From Citrobacter amalonaticus (GTDB lineage Bacteria > Pseudomonadota > Gammaproteobacteria > Enterobacterales > Enterobacteriaceae), in assembly GCF_001559075.2 (NCBI RefSeq), contig NZ_CP014015.2, positions 4,278,001-4,342,000 on the forward strand: DNA of 64,000 nucleotides. The letters are read 5' to 3'. A program made the translations under genes and the position numbers. The notes under the pieces were generated by a model. It did not search any database, was not told where the DNA came from, and saw nothing but the letters and a program-made list of their open reading frames with translations. Of the stretch, positions 40,927 to 51,284 are shown one piece after another (position 1 is the first letter of the stretch; every line of letters begins with the position of its first letter).

Positions 40927-43900
40927 TCAGCAGTTAAACGGCAGTTCTTCTTCTCGTAAAACAACCGGTGCCTTGTCTGCCCGGTACTGGATCCAAGTTT
41001 TCAGGTCTATTTGCGTGCTATTACGACCAGCTAAATCAAAATATCCTCTGTTAGCAAAACGGCGATGTATAAGCTCTTCACCTGTTATGGACAGATAGGC
41101 GTTCAATGCCGAACGATGGATGAAAAGTCCGCGTTGTTTTACACCTTTTTGATGGAAGGCGATAAGTTTGCCAGAATGATCAACCCAACCGCTTTGACAA
41201 TCCCATAAAAGTTCGAGTTTTTGAATGATTCCCAGGCATGGCGCAATGAGGTTATCTTGGCGCTCGGGCATGGTATATGAGTAGTCGTATTCCCATTCGT
41301 TTCCGCGCAGTAAACTGACTTCTGTAAAATTAAACGCTTCACTATCTTCATCACTATTAAGAAGTTGTTTGTATATCGGGCTGTCAGGATATTCAGCAAG
41401 ATAACCGCGATAACAACTACTTCCCTGATTATATTGGAAAATATCGCGTGCTCTTTTCTGTTTAAAGGTCTGGATGCTTTCATTTATGAGTGCGCTTGAG
41501 TAGGAAGCACGCACTCCCAAGTACGGGGAATCCCAGCTATTTTCATTCGGCGCTTTATCGTCATCCCAACAGCTATGTGAAAGCGCTACCCACTGCTCTC
41601 CTTCCTCGTCAGTTCGAATAAGACAAGCTTCATAAGGTGGAAAATCATCGGTCCGAACCCAACCTTTGATATCTGAATTGTGGTCAGGGAATGCATAATT
41701 TGTTTCCTCCATCAGTACTGGATAGACCCCTTCTGCGGTGATATCGCGTACATCGGTCAGGTCAACTTTACGGACGTCGACTGACCATAGATGATCACTT
41801 GTAGGTTCGTAGTCGGAATATGGGTCTTCCAGTGCGGGAACATTACTGGCCAGAATGCCCAGTAGTCGATGTAAGGCGATCCAGTAATATTTTTTACCGA
41901 GTCGGTCAGCATACCCTTTTCTACCCCTTCCCGAGCCATACTTACTCCCGATATGGCGATCATAATTGAGCGCGCAGTGGTTATAACCGGGATATCCTAA
42001 ATTAAGTGCTTCTCGCATTAACCAACAGGCAATGTTTTCATGGCTGATATTGGCGCTCTCCAAGTCAAAGCCGGAAATCTTCGATTCCACCTGATAACGC
42101 CAGAAATCCGGGGCCATGGATTCTCCCCAGAGCACCATGTTTGATGGTAAATGTTCCAGATCTAGGAGGGGTTTGACATCCGCCAGTACAGGCCATCGTG
42201 ATGGTAATGATACGTTTGTCTGGTAATGCTGTAATTGGCTTGTTACTGCTGTGGGAAATTCTCCTGTTTTCAACAAGTTTACTAATAGCTGAACCGTATC
42301 CCGGAGCAGAATATTCTTGCTATCTGACGCAATGCTTAATAGACCAGGGAGCGCTGGCATAAACGCATTTCTGCGTTGGTGTGACAATAAGCATGCACTG
42401 TAGATAGCAAGGCTAATACGCTCTAATACGTAATCATCATCACAATATGCAAATTCACTGATTACTGTTTGGCAGTTCTCAGGGTAGTTTGCCAGGATTC
42501 TGCTTAGCCCTTTTGAGGATAAATCTCTGATTCGGCGGTCAGCACACGAAGTGAGCCAGGCAAGTGTTAGACTGGCCAGCCTCCGGCTTTCAGCAGGCCA
42601 ATGGGTTATGTCAGCAAATAGTGCTGCATGGATGAGTGAATAGACAGCATTCTTGTTATCAAATGATCCCAGCGCAGCTAATGACAAGTAGGTGTCACGT
42701 TCAGCTAAGGATGACTGCCGTAAAAATGGCCCCAGCCAGTTAGTTGCGTTTAGACGATGGTCAGGAACCAGACTAAGTGAAAACAGCGCTTCATAAACCG
42801 ACTCCCATAATCCAGGTGTATGCAGTGCTGCATGGATGTGTTCATCAATTTCTTCCACTACACTTTGTCGGGAGCGCCAAACCAATGACTGGATGAACAG
42901 CTTATGGGCTTGTTCGGATGGTAATCCTACTTCTTCAGCAGTAATTTCAAGAGCAGTTTTCTCTGGCAGCACGGCGGCAAGAGCTTCCAGCAATCCAGCA
43001 TCTTCTTCTGTTAACGCTGCAATTTTCTCCGCTAGTTTTGCTGTATCCGAATCAAGAGCTTCCACAAGGCTGATAGCACGGAGTATGTCACCGTAGCGTT
43101 GATAACCCAGACGGATTAGGAAGGTATCCTCATCTACAACAGAAAGGATAATGAGGCCTTCATGTGCCAATGCATTTAAAAAGGATTCAGGTGTGGTCTC
43201 AGTTCCCACTATTTTGCTCAGTGCTTCGCAACAGGTTTCCCAGGTTCGGTTCTGCGGCAACTCATGTGTCAGGGTATTCGCGAGTGCCATCATTGCAGCC
43301 CTTACCAGATTGCGAGGGTTTGCGTAGTGGAGGCGTTCTCGAATTAAAACATCGCAATGTTTGAGATGTCCTTGAAACAGAGAGGTAAAACCCGGCAAAG
43401 AAATATCCAGACTGTCACGGCCTTCGCCCTTTAGCGTTTTACAGGCCAAGTGTAAAAATAAAGGATTACTGAGTTCGGGTGAAAAAAGTGGTGTAATCTC
43501 TGCATCCAGCCCATAGTAGGCTGCGAAAGCTTGTACCGCTTCGAATTGATGTCCTGAAAAACCGATGTGTTCGAAAGCAAACCCTGGAAAGCGTGAATCG
43601 ACCACAAGATTGCGATAGGTATCTCGGGTTGAAACACAGATTTTGATGTCTGGATAAGACTTGCATTGAGCGAGCAATTCGGGAAGCTTGTCCTTCCAGC
43701 GCACTTCTCGCGGGCTTTCGTTCAAGGCATCGATATAAATGACAAAAGGTAAGCCAGTATGTTCGGCGCAGGCCTGTATGCATTCAAATAATGTCGAACG
43801 ATCGATGGCGGCACCCAGCCCTATTTTACTGCGTAGCACTTCCCAAGGTTCTGCTTTGCCAAAGTCGTCTCCAAAGACGACCAGGGAAAAACCACCATGT

Positions 43901-45054
43901 TCCAGTCGACGCAATGCTGCGCTGACAATCGCGTGGGTTTTGCCGATACCCGCTGGCCCAACCAGCAGTAAGGAATGTGCTGTTGCGGCACCAATGACCT
44001 GAGAAGTCAGCAAATTTTGCAGTTGCTGCGCCTGCTCTTCCCATTTTCTCGCCGCATCCATATCTCCGGCAGGAAATGCACACATATACTCTGCGTGGAA
44101 CTGTCGGAACGATTCTGTATCACTATGCTTGCCATGCTTTTCATAAAATTTATCTTCTTGAGCATGGCGGGCATCAGCGAAAAGTGTCAATAGAGATGAC
44201 AGAGCGACGCAAAGATCTGTAACCGATGTGGCCGTGACATTGTTATCTCTCATGCTCTCACAGTAGGCAATTATTTCTTCAATCAATGCCGTGGCGGATG
44301 TAGCACGGGTTTCGCCGAGTATATCCAGCGATTTGCGTCCGTATCCATTCAGTGAATGGAACTCTCGAACGATTGGTGTTAATGATGTTTCGTACCACTC
44401 GCAAAAGTCACCAGTCCCACCAAAGAAATCCAGGCCGACATGAGCATTCGTCACCACATCCAGCATTGAAGTATATCTTGGCCCGGCAAAAGCAATGGCG
44501 TCATCCAGACATTGTCGAATTTGAGCAGATGTCAGCAGCGTGTCATCAAACCAATACCTACGCATCCCTCCATTAGGGTCTATCTCAAGTAATTGATTGC
44601 AGATAACAGCTGCGGTACAAAGGACAATAGAAAGTGACTTCCCTTGCGCTGACGCGTCCGATTCGACTTTACTTTTCCATTCTTCAAAGCGTTCCGCCTG
44701 GCTTTTTCCTCGCTTTCCCGCAGCAACACGCCCGGTCAGGTCAAACGGTATATAAATCCAGTATTCGGTTAGTGTGGGATGGTTGCTTAGCGCGGCTTTA
44801 AGGGAACTATCAATCTGTGTAAGCTCTGCGGAAGCAAGCTGGAAAAAGTATTTTGCCTGAACACCGAATACGGCACCGTCCGGTGAGCGGAAATATGCCT
44901 CAACTCCACCGTCTCCACCATCTCCACGCAGACTAATAAATGTTGAATTTGTCGGTACTCGACAGGTTTTCCTAAATAACTGTACGGCGAGTGCTTCAAA
45001 GCTATCGTTACGGCTTTTGGGGGCGCTGCGAATTAAACTGAAATCAATATTCAT
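40927..45054 (-). CDS. PD-(D/E)XK nuclease fused to a STAND NTPase (Avs/Cap4-like)
   Basis: The 1375-residue protein begins with a restriction-endonuclease-like domain: FEALAVQLFRK near residue 19, then GDGGVEAYF and GVQAKYF near 50-70, the E-D-ExK-type core with Gln in the third position. A P-loop NTPase follows with Walker A GPAGIGKTH near 368 and Walker B VIYIDALNE near 440. About 800 residues of helical repeats complete the STAND layout. This is the architecture of Avs-type sensors, in which repeats recognise phage terminase or portal and release a nuclease. Start ATG 45054 has AAGGA upstream. Paired with the AlbA_2 gene, which is not a standard Avs partner, it may be a variant. Confidence 0.8.
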   Translation of the reverse strand: MNIDFSLIRSAPKSRNDSFEALAVQLFRKTCRVPTNSTFISLRGDGGDGGVEAYFRSPDGAVFGVQAKYFFQLASAELTQIDSSLKAALSNHPTLTEYWIYIPFDLTGRVAAGKRGKSQAERFEEWKSKVESDASAQGKSLSIVLCTAAVICNQLLEIDPNGGMRRYWFDDTLLTSAQIRQCLDDAIAFAGPRYTSMLDVVTNAHVGLDFFGGTGDFCEWYETSLTPIVREFHSLNGYGRKSLDILGETRATSATALIEEIIAYCESMRDNNVTATSVTDLCVALSSLLTLFADARHAQEDKFYEKHGKHSDTESFRQFHAEYMCAFPAGDMDAARKWEEQAQQLQNLLTSQVIGAATAHSLLLVGPAGIGKTHAIVSAALRRLEHGGFSLVVFGDDFGKAEPWEVLRSKIGLGAAIDRSTLFECIQACAEHTGLPFVIYIDALNESPREVRWKDKLPELLAQCKSYPDIKICVSTRDTYRNLVVDSRFPGFAFEHIGFSGHQFEAVQAFAAYYGLDAEITPLFSPELSNPLFLHLACKTLKGEGRDSLDISLPGFTSLFQGHLKHCDVLIRERLHYANPRNLVRAAMMALANTLTHELPQNRTWETCCEALSKIVGTETTPESFLNALAHEGLIILSVVDEDTFLIRLGYQRYGDILRAISLVEALDSDTAKLAEKIAALTEEDAGLLEALAAVLPEKTALEITAEEVGLPSEQAHKLFIQSLVWRSRQSVVEEIDEHIHAALHTPGLWESVYEALFSLSLVPDHRLNATNWLGPFLRQSSLAERDTYLSLAALGSFDNKNAVYSLIHAALFADITHWPAESRRLASLTLAWLTSCADRRIRDLSSKGLSRILANYPENCQTVISEFAYCDDDYVLERISLAIYSACLLSHQRRNAFMPALPGLLSIASDSKNILLRDTVQLLVNLLKTGEFPTAVTSQLQHYQTNVSLPSRWPVLADVKPLLDLEHLPSNMVLWGESMAPDFWRYQVESKISGFDLESANISHENIACWLMREALNLGYPGYNHCALNYDRHIGSKYGSGRGRKGYADRLGKKYYWIALHRLLGILASNVPALEDPYSDYEPTSDHLWSVDVRKVDLTDVRDITAEGVYPVLMEETNYAFPDHNSDIKGWVRTDDFPPYEACLIRTDEEGEQWVALSHSCWDDDKAPNENSWDSPYLGVRASYSSALINESIQTFKQKRARDIFQYNQGSSCYRGYLAEYPDSPIYKQLLNSDEDSEAFNFTEVSLLRGNEWEYDYSYTMPERQDNLIAPCLGIIQKLELLWDCQSGWVDHSGKLIAFHQKGVKQRGLFIHRSALNAYLSITGEELIHRRFANRGYFDLAGRNSTQIDLKTWIQYRADKAPVVLREEELPFNC

Positions 45055-45142
45055 CACCAGTCCTTGTTCCTGTCAATAATGCGGCAAAAGCAGCCACATA
45101 TTATACCCATTAAAAATGTATTGGTATTGAAGCGAGGTAAGA

Positions 45143-45243
45143 TGTTCGCTGTTATCAGGCTTGATAGCCCGTAGCCACTTGTAGAGGCTGTGCGCAGAAA
45201 CGCCCAGACGGTCGGATACTTCAGCAACAGAGTAACCGCGCTC
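45143..45243 (-). mobile_element. Remnant of another IS3-type transposase OrfA
   Basis: Minus-strand translation from the IS edge gives ERGYSVAEVSDRLGVSAHSLYKWLRAIKPDNSE, the helix-turn-helix of an IS3-group OrfA. Similarity ends abruptly at about 45143. No other part of this element is found beside the intact IS. Confidence 0.7.
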
Positions 45244-45272
45244 TGACCTGCCCCCAGGATTAGATACAATCT

Positions 45273-46097
45273 TCAGTTAGTAATGTCGGTTGGTTTTTCT
45301 TCATATTTCCTGTTTCGCCAGTCTGTTGCGAATTCAGCTGGTGTCTGGTAATCCAGCGATGAATGGGGGCGGCACTCGTTATAGTCCTGCCGCCAGTCAT
45401 TAATCGTTTTCCGGGCATGAAGAATATCGCTGAACCAGTGTTCATTCAGACACTCATCGCGAAAGCGTCCGTTAAAACTCTCAATAAATCCGTTCTGCGT
45501 TGGCTTACCTGGCTGGATAAGCCGTAGTTCCACACCATGCTCAAAGGCCCATTGATCGAGTGCGCGGTAGGTAAATTCTGGGCCCTGATCGGTTCTTATT
45601 GTCGCCGGATAGCCCCTAAACAGCGCGATGCTGTCCAGAATACGCGTGACCTGAACGCCTGAAATACCGAAAGCAGCGGTGATCGTCAGACACTCCTTAG
45701 TGAAATCATCCACACAGGTCAGGCACTTGATCCTCCGACCGTTGGCCAGTGCGTCCATAACGAAATCCATCGACCATGTCAGGTTCGGCGCATCCGGGCG
45801 CAGAAGCGGAAACCGTTCGGTTGCCAGCCCTTTACGGCGTAGTCTGCGTTTTACGCTCAGTCCATTAAGGTGGTAAATACGGTATACCCGCTTGTGATTG
45901 ACGTGGAGGCCCTCCCGACGCAGCAACTGCCAGATGCGGCGGTAGCCGAAACGCCTGCGCTCCAGTGCCAGCTCAGTGATGCGCCCTGATAAATGCGCAT
46001 CAATTGCCAGACGCTGAGCCTCATAGCGGCAGGTCGACAGAGACAAACCTGTAAGCCTGCAGGCACGACGTTGCGACAGACCGGTCGCATTACACAT
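45273..46097 (-). CDS. IS3-family transposase OrfB (DDE integrase)
   Basis: A 274-residue catalytic subunit with an HTH_21 region (RFGYRRIWQLLRREG) and the DDE triad visible as WSMDFVMD, RTDQGPEF and NGFIESFNGRFRDECL. The -1 frame of orfA runs into it through KVLTTGQKREAVEF, so the active transposase is the OrfAB fusion. All catalytic residues are present. Confidence 0.93.
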   Translation of the reverse strand: MCNATGLSQRRACRLTGLSLSTCRYEAQRLAIDAHLSGRITELALERRRFGYRRIWQLLRREGLHVNHKRVYRIYHLNGLSVKRRLRRKGLATERFPLLRPDAPNLTWSMDFVMDALANGRRIKCLTCVDDFTKECLTITAAFGISGVQVTRILDSIALFRGYPATIRTDQGPEFTYRALDQWAFEHGVELRLIQPGKPTQNGFIESFNGRFRDECLNEHWFSDILHARKTINDWRQDYNECRPHSSLDYQTPAEFATDWRNRKYEEKPTDITN

Positions 46098-46129
46098 AAA
46101 CTCAACGGCTTCCCGCTTCTGGCCTGTCG

Positions 46130-46393
46130 TCAGTACTTTCGCCCCAGAGCCACCTGAAGTGCCTCCTTATCCAGCATGGCTTCGGCAAGTAGCTTCTTAA
46201 GGCGGGCGTTCTCCTCTTCAAGAGATTTAAGCCGCTTCACCTCAGGAACTTCCATGCCACCAAACTTCTTGCGCCAGGTGTAGAAAGTGGCATCGGAAAT
46301 GGCGTGCTTACGGCAGAGCTCACGGGCAGAAACTTCGGCTTCCGCTTCGCGAAGAATACTGATGATCTGTTCGTCGGAAAAACGCTTCTTCAT
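46130..46393 (-). CDS. IS3-family transposase OrfA
   Basis: An 87-residue protein with a helix-turn-helix (ARELCRKHAISDATFYTWRKKFGG) and a leucine-zipper-like tail (LEEENARLKKLLAEAMLDKEALQ). It binds the IS ends and, by frameshifting just before its stop, supplies the N-terminus of OrfAB. Confidence 0.93.
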   Translation of the reverse strand: MKKRFSDEQIISILREAEAEVSARELCRKHAISDATFYTWRKKFGGMEVPEVKRLKSLEEENARLKKLLAEAMLDKEALQVALGRKY

Positions 46394-46472
46394 GGGAATG
46401 TCCTCCTGTTGCTTATGAAGACATTACTAGCATCGGGGTGTGTTAATCAACGGGGAGCAGGTCAGTGTATAG

Positions 46473-46493
46473 TGCATCCAGTCCCTGGATGCA
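46473..46493. terminator. Perfect 9-bp hairpin beside the IS
   Basis: TGCATCCAG/CTGGATGCA with a 3-base loop lies between the IS end and the stop codon of the leftward Avs-like gene. It may form the 3' end of that transcript, although no T run follows. Confidence 0.4.
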
Positions 46494-46517
46494 GATAAAC
46501 AGCGACAAGCATTTTCG

Positions 46518-49500
46518 CTAGGCTATATCTTCTCTAAGGAGGTAACCTGTAATGGAATATTGTTCGACTAGAAAATCCAGAACCACCATTGACTGTGCTT
46601 TTAGGCTTGGTGTTCGTCTAACTTTGTCATGATTTTTGAATAGATATCTTCTCATATATTTTTCCAGCAAAAATAGTGTATTCCCTGATTTATCTTGTGA
46701 CAAATCGATATCAAAGGTCTTTATTGCATGACTGACCCAATAAATCCCATCATCTAAAAATTCGCTTCCTATGCCACAAAGGAGTTTACAGATGCTATAT
46801 ATAAAAGAAGATTCACCACCTATCCTAGCGCTTAAATCACTAAAAAACGACCTATTCTCCGGTGAAAATGTATGCCATGTCTTTGCTTCATCCTTCCAAG
46901 GGACTCTTGCAAATAAAAAGGATTCGATGATGCGCTCTTTATCATGCTTCCAACTTTGATTGCTGATTGAATCAATGATATGGTCTTTAAATCTACGCCA
47001 AACATACCAAAATGAGTCTGGCATATTCAATGAGTCTTCAGCACTAACAAATTCATTTAACAAATCTGCCATACCTTCACTCAAGGTAAAATTAGCGGTA
47101 AAACACTTAAGATATTTGTCCTTCTCACTATTCTCTAGATGAAGGATAAAACGGGCATAGTGCTTTAAAAATTGATGTCTGAAAGTATAATCAATCCGGT
47201 CTTTTCTGTCTCGTGAAAGCAATTGTTGTGAAATTATCCCAATGATTTCCTCAGCAAATGGTACTGGTTTCTTGTGTTCGCCATCCACTAGTGCAAGCTG
47301 AAAAGCAGTTATCAAAATATCATTATCTATGCTTTCAATATTGTCTATTACGGATTCCGCGATGGTTTCATCTTCAATACTCCTCACTACACTCTCTAAT
47401 TCTTTAGATAACTCACGCTCAAAGTCATTCTCGTTAATTTCATATTTGTGCTGCTTATATGCTTCTTGCCTTAAACGCTCCTGAATATCTCTATATTTTT
47501 GAGATACTACTAAATAACCAATGTACAGCGATTTCATGAACTGAGGTTCTTTATTCCACAGGCGCTGAACTGCTTGAATGGCTACTGAACTTATCCTGTC
47601 CATTCCCATCATGGATATTGAATCATGCCTCATTAGTGCTTTGATTAATAGCAGCTTGATGGTTAGTCGTTCGTCCGGAAAATCTTCTATTAATCTTGGG
47701 AGCACAAATAACGCAGGCACAAGACCGTCGCCGACCTGGTGCATGTAATCATCATTGTTAACGATGTTTGCATATTCAAATATGACTTCCCTACAAAATT
47801 CTAGTTCGGTTTTTGCTAATTTTTCCTTAAAGTCCCGCAATAACACAGCACACACATACGATGGCGTGGCTCGACAAAACAGTAATTCCCCCTCCCCCAT
47901 GTTACCTTCTGAAAGTTGATTCCATATTTCTTTTGCCTCGCCCAAAGCAGTCAGTGGATCATTTTCATAGGATTCATATTTTTTGTAATTATCTCTATTA
48001 TAGAGTCTGCTATCAGCCCAAATATTTAAACCGGAATATGTAAACGGTTTGTTCACTTCTCTCAGAGACGTTTCACTATATTCCTTAAGCTCTGAATCAA
48101 TCTCTGGGTTGAAATCTATTGCTAAGCCATTTTCTACTTCCTTCACTTCAGGTGACATTTTCCTTTTGTCCATACGGGCCAAATATAAACGCCATGTTTT
48201 ATCTTGATGACTTTCTTGTTCTTTATCTGGTAAATCTGTGTAGTGAACATCAAGAATCTTCCAAATTTCCTGAAGCCTTTTCTCTGATTCTTCCTCGCTT
48301 ACTTCCTCTGTTCTAAAAAACTGGTAGTGAAGCGCAATACTTTCTAATGATAGTTTCCGATGTTTTTGGTCACAGGCGCTCATCCTTTCATTTTCGTGAT
48401 GTTCATTCATCCGATTGATACTAAAATTTTTTAACGAAGTAAGCTGAGTTTTATGAGTTTGATCCAGCATCATTCGAGATGTGTCAAAGAAGAAAAACTC
48501 TTTTGTCCTGAATAGAATTTTAGCTACATTAAATGTTTTCTCATGAAACGCACATACAATGCTTGCGACAACTGCCACGAGTGCAGAAGACTCAGATCTA
48601 GTTAGGATATAGTTTAGATAATATTCAAGTGTTTGAGCTTTAGTATTTTTTCCTCTCTCAAGAAAGAAACGTTCTAATGACATTAATATTGATTCTAATA
48701 AATCAGGGTTTACCTGTGTACCTCGGTACATGCACCAAAGACGATTTGAAATTGGGAGATAAATTTTCTTCCCATCATCCAGTAACAGTTTCACTGTTTC
48801 AATCTGGCCCTTATCAAGACTCGATTCAGCATATTTTTTTGACGCATAATTTATTAGTTCAGTAATAAAATTTAATGTTAATTCTAAATTAGTTTGCAGT
48901 AGAGCGTATATGGGGGTTTGATAAGCACTGGCTGGGAAATAGTTTTGATGTCCATTCTCCATACCAAATTCATGATCTATCTCTAATCTCGAACTATAAA
49001 AATAATCATCACTTTCTGGTGATTTATACATCCACAGACATTTTGCAAGAGCGATCACTTTTTCCGGAATTTCCATAGCAACATTAGAGCATTCCATTCT
49101 TGTTAAAATAAATTCACTCATTAAATGATATGGATCGTTATGTTTCCTCCAATCATTTATGATTATTTCATCAATGATCGCTTCAAGTTCACTTTTAATT
49201 TCACCTACCCCATAAAGAATGGTGAGGATTAAACTCTTGGAAAAATCATCATCGCTAATATAGACATCATCTTCGATTGTCGATTTATAAAAAGATAATG
49301 CAATTATGCTGGAATATTTGGTTGAATCGCCGGACTTGTTGTGACAGTTCCAGTCGTAGAGAACAGGTAACACAAAATTAAGATTATTAGTTCCTATTTT
49401 TTCTAGATTGTCATTAATGAACTTGATAAGCGATTTCCATCCGTTTCCTTTCGGTTTGGTTATTACATATTCCATTGATAAAATATCTGGTGCTCTCACG

Positions 49501-51284
49501 CCAAGCCTATCAAAAAAGCTATTGTCTATCTCCTTGCATCCTACTCTTATCAACAAGCATATCCGTTTGAGAAGCCGGAAATTGTCTTCTAATAATGAAT
49601 CTTTATTAACGTTAAAAAAGTAATCAGAATAGTCGGATAGAAGCATGGAAACGAGGACTTCATCTTTCCACAAATTAGATATTTTGCGAGATGACAAAGT
49701 TTCTACAATAAGATGGCTAACTTCTTTATTGGCTGCGCTAAGTTTCTCTGATAGCCACCGCCTGAAAACTCTTCTTATAGGCAAAGATTGTTTTATTCTA
49801 TCAAAAAATATTTCTGCATTTTCTGAGGATAAAAAGTTGCTCTCGACGAATTTATCGAGGGCCCATTCTTCATAAATATCATGAGTAATAAAATACCCAC
49901 GAGTGGACTCATAGCTAATTATTCCATCGGAAACTAACGATTTTTCTACTGTTTCATTTGAGTAGCTGGCGTCTGGAATGACGAAAAACCTTCCTGAATT
50001 AGCCCTTTCTTCGGCAAGATATATAAAAAATTGTTCTCGTTGTGGTGACCGTTTTGCAATAACTCTTGGCCATAACGACTCTTTGAATTCAAAGTGGCTT
50101 GCACCTTTGTTTTCTCGATAATGTCTCAAATACTCTCTGAGATAAAATGGAGTCAATATGAGCACTTTGAGATTTTTATCATCAGGAATGACAAAATCAT
50201 GTTTTTTAGCAAGCTCGAATAATGTATCTTCATTCAGGTTTTCTAGGTGTACCGACTTAAAACTAATTTTGTACACTTCATATAGCTGAAAAATCAAATC
50301 ATCCAGATAGGTGTTTCTCGTGGTGAACCACACTCTCCATCCGGATTTAATTAAACTGGATAGATACTCTTTAATAGGATTGGTGTTTTCTAGAGCAATT
50401 AAGTGTTCCGCAGAATCAATGACAACTGTTTTATTATCAACTCCTTCATGTGCTTCAATAAAATCCCTTAAAAAAACACCCGACAAAAACTCATTCAAGT
50501 TGCTGACAGAAAATTCCGTCGCCTTATGGACATAAAAGACATCCCCCAGACCTTTATTGCCATAAAGCTCTTTTATTAGAGATGTTTTTCCTGTGCCACC
50601 TTCTCCACTTATAATTAACGCGCTAGTATCTGATTTTTCAATTTCAGATATAATATTAGAGCGATTGATTGAAACATCCTCATCGCCAAAGCTTATAACA
50701 GTTTCAATATCGTCCAGAATTGCACGGGTATGAGACTCAAACGACTCCAAAAGTCTAAATAAATTATCAGAACGAGTGAAGAAGTACGAAGTGATCCGGC
50801 TACAATCATCGACAACAAACGGCGATTCGAAAAAGCTACAGCATCTCCATTCAATTTCTAAGTTGTTTGCTTTTGCCTTCGTTTCTACTTCTATTTTTCC
50901 TTGTGGTTCCTTTCCCTTGTTTTGCCCCCACTCTGAATTTGTATAAAAAATAACTTTATTTAAATCAGGGTAATCACGTTTCGCTTTTGTAATCGTTTCT
51001 AGTAAGTCATTTTTGTGAGTGGATAATGCGGCTTCATAAAATTTAGCTTGCCAACCAACATTAACTCCATTTGAGGAAACTGGATTGGTTTCTATTGCCG
51101 ATTGGTTTTTATATCGAAAAATTCCAGTTTTCACTCGAAATTCATTGCAAAAAAGGAGATAACACATCCATTCAAAAGCGTCTTGTGGATTTGTTGAAAA
51201 TTTTGCTTTAAATATATCCCAATCTGTCTTAATCAATTTTACTTTATCCTCTTTAAGTAATAACTGATATTGAAACGATATCAT
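46518..51284 (-). CDS. Avs-like nuclease-STAND antiphage sensor
   Basis: A 1588-residue protein. The N-terminal PD-(D/E)XK (Mrr-type) domain shows FEWMCYLLFCNEF, AIETNPV and GWQAKFYE near residue 75. The P-loop domain has Walker A SGEGGTGKTSLIKE near 228 and Walker B KTVVIDSAEH near 286, then about 1100 residues of helical repeats. Domain order and length resemble Avs4-type sensors, which bind a phage portal protein and then degrade DNA; the class assignment needs an alignment. ATG 51284 lacks a strong Shine-Dalgarno, and a TTG three codons upstream or one near residue 17 behind AAGAGGAT are alternatives. The gene is distinctly AT-rich compared with its neighbours, indicating separate origin. 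Confidence 0.8.
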   Translation of the reverse strand: MISFQYQLLLKEDKVKLIKTDWDIFKAKFSTNPQDAFEWMCYLLFCNEFRVKTGIFRYKNQSAIETNPVSSNGVNVGWQAKFYEAALSTHKNDLLETITKAKRDYPDLNKVIFYTNSEWGQNKGKEPQGKIEVETKAKANNLEIEWRCCSFFESPFVVDDCSRITSYFFTRSDNLFRLLESFESHTRAILDDIETVISFGDEDVSINRSNIISEIEKSDTSALIISGEGGTGKTSLIKELYGNKGLGDVFYVHKATEFSVSNLNEFLSGVFLRDFIEAHEGVDNKTVVIDSAEHLIALENTNPIKEYLSSLIKSGWRVWFTTRNTYLDDLIFQLYEVYKISFKSVHLENLNEDTLFELAKKHDFVIPDDKNLKVLILTPFYLREYLRHYRENKGASHFEFKESLWPRVIAKRSPQREQFFIYLAEERANSGRFFVIPDASYSNETVEKSLVSDGIISYESTRGYFITHDIYEEWALDKFVESNFLSSENAEIFFDRIKQSLPIRRVFRRWLSEKLSAANKEVSHLIVETLSSRKISNLWKDEVLVSMLLSDYSDYFFNVNKDSLLEDNFRLLKRICLLIRVGCKEIDNSFFDRLGVRAPDILSMEYVITKPKGNGWKSLIKFINDNLEKIGTNNLNFVLPVLYDWNCHNKSGDSTKYSSIIALSFYKSTIEDDVYISDDDFSKSLILTILYGVGEIKSELEAIIDEIIINDWRKHNDPYHLMSEFILTRMECSNVAMEIPEKVIALAKCLWMYKSPESDDYFYSSRLEIDHEFGMENGHQNYFPASAYQTPIYALLQTNLELTLNFITELINYASKKYAESSLDKGQIETVKLLLDDGKKIYLPISNRLWCMYRGTQVNPDLLESILMSLERFFLERGKNTKAQTLEYYLNYILTRSESSALVAVVASIVCAFHEKTFNVAKILFRTKEFFFFDTSRMMLDQTHKTQLTSLKNFSINRMNEHHENERMSACDQKHRKLSLESIALHYQFFRTEEVSEEESEKRLQEIWKILDVHYTDLPDKEQESHQDKTWRLYLARMDKRKMSPEVKEVENGLAIDFNPEIDSELKEYSETSLREVNKPFTYSGLNIWADSRLYNRDNYKKYESYENDPLTALGEAKEIWNQLSEGNMGEGELLFCRATPSYVCAVLLRDFKEKLAKTELEFCREVIFEYANIVNNDDYMHQVGDGLVPALFVLPRLIEDFPDERLTIKLLLIKALMRHDSISMMGMDRISSVAIQAVQRLWNKEPQFMKSLYIGYLVVSQKYRDIQERLRQEAYKQHKYEINENDFERELSKELESVVRSIEDETIAESVIDNIESIDNDILITAFQLALVDGEHKKPVPFAEEIIGIISQQLLSRDRKDRIDYTFRHQFLKHYARFILHLENSEKDKYLKCFTANFTLSEGMADLLNEFVSAEDSLNMPDSFWYVWRRFKDHIIDSISNQSWKHDKERIIESFLFARVPWKDEAKTWHTFSPENRSFFSDLSARIGGESSFIYSICKLLCGIGSEFLDDGIYWVSHAIKTFDIDLSQDKSGNTLFLLEKYMRRYLFKNHDKVRRTPSLKAQSMVVLDFLVEQYSITGYLLREDIA

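Larger units (their letters stand above)
45244..46464 (-). mobile_element. Complete IS3-family insertion sequence (IS407-type group)
   Basis: The 1221-bp element is bounded by inverted repeats starting TGACCTGCCCCC (left, plus strand) and TGACCTGCTCCC (right, minus strand), which match at 11 of the first 12 positions. It encodes OrfA and OrfB joined by a -1 frameshift at GCGAAAG. The flanks (GCTC left, GTGT right) show no target duplication, so the element has been rearranged since insertion. Confidence 0.88.
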
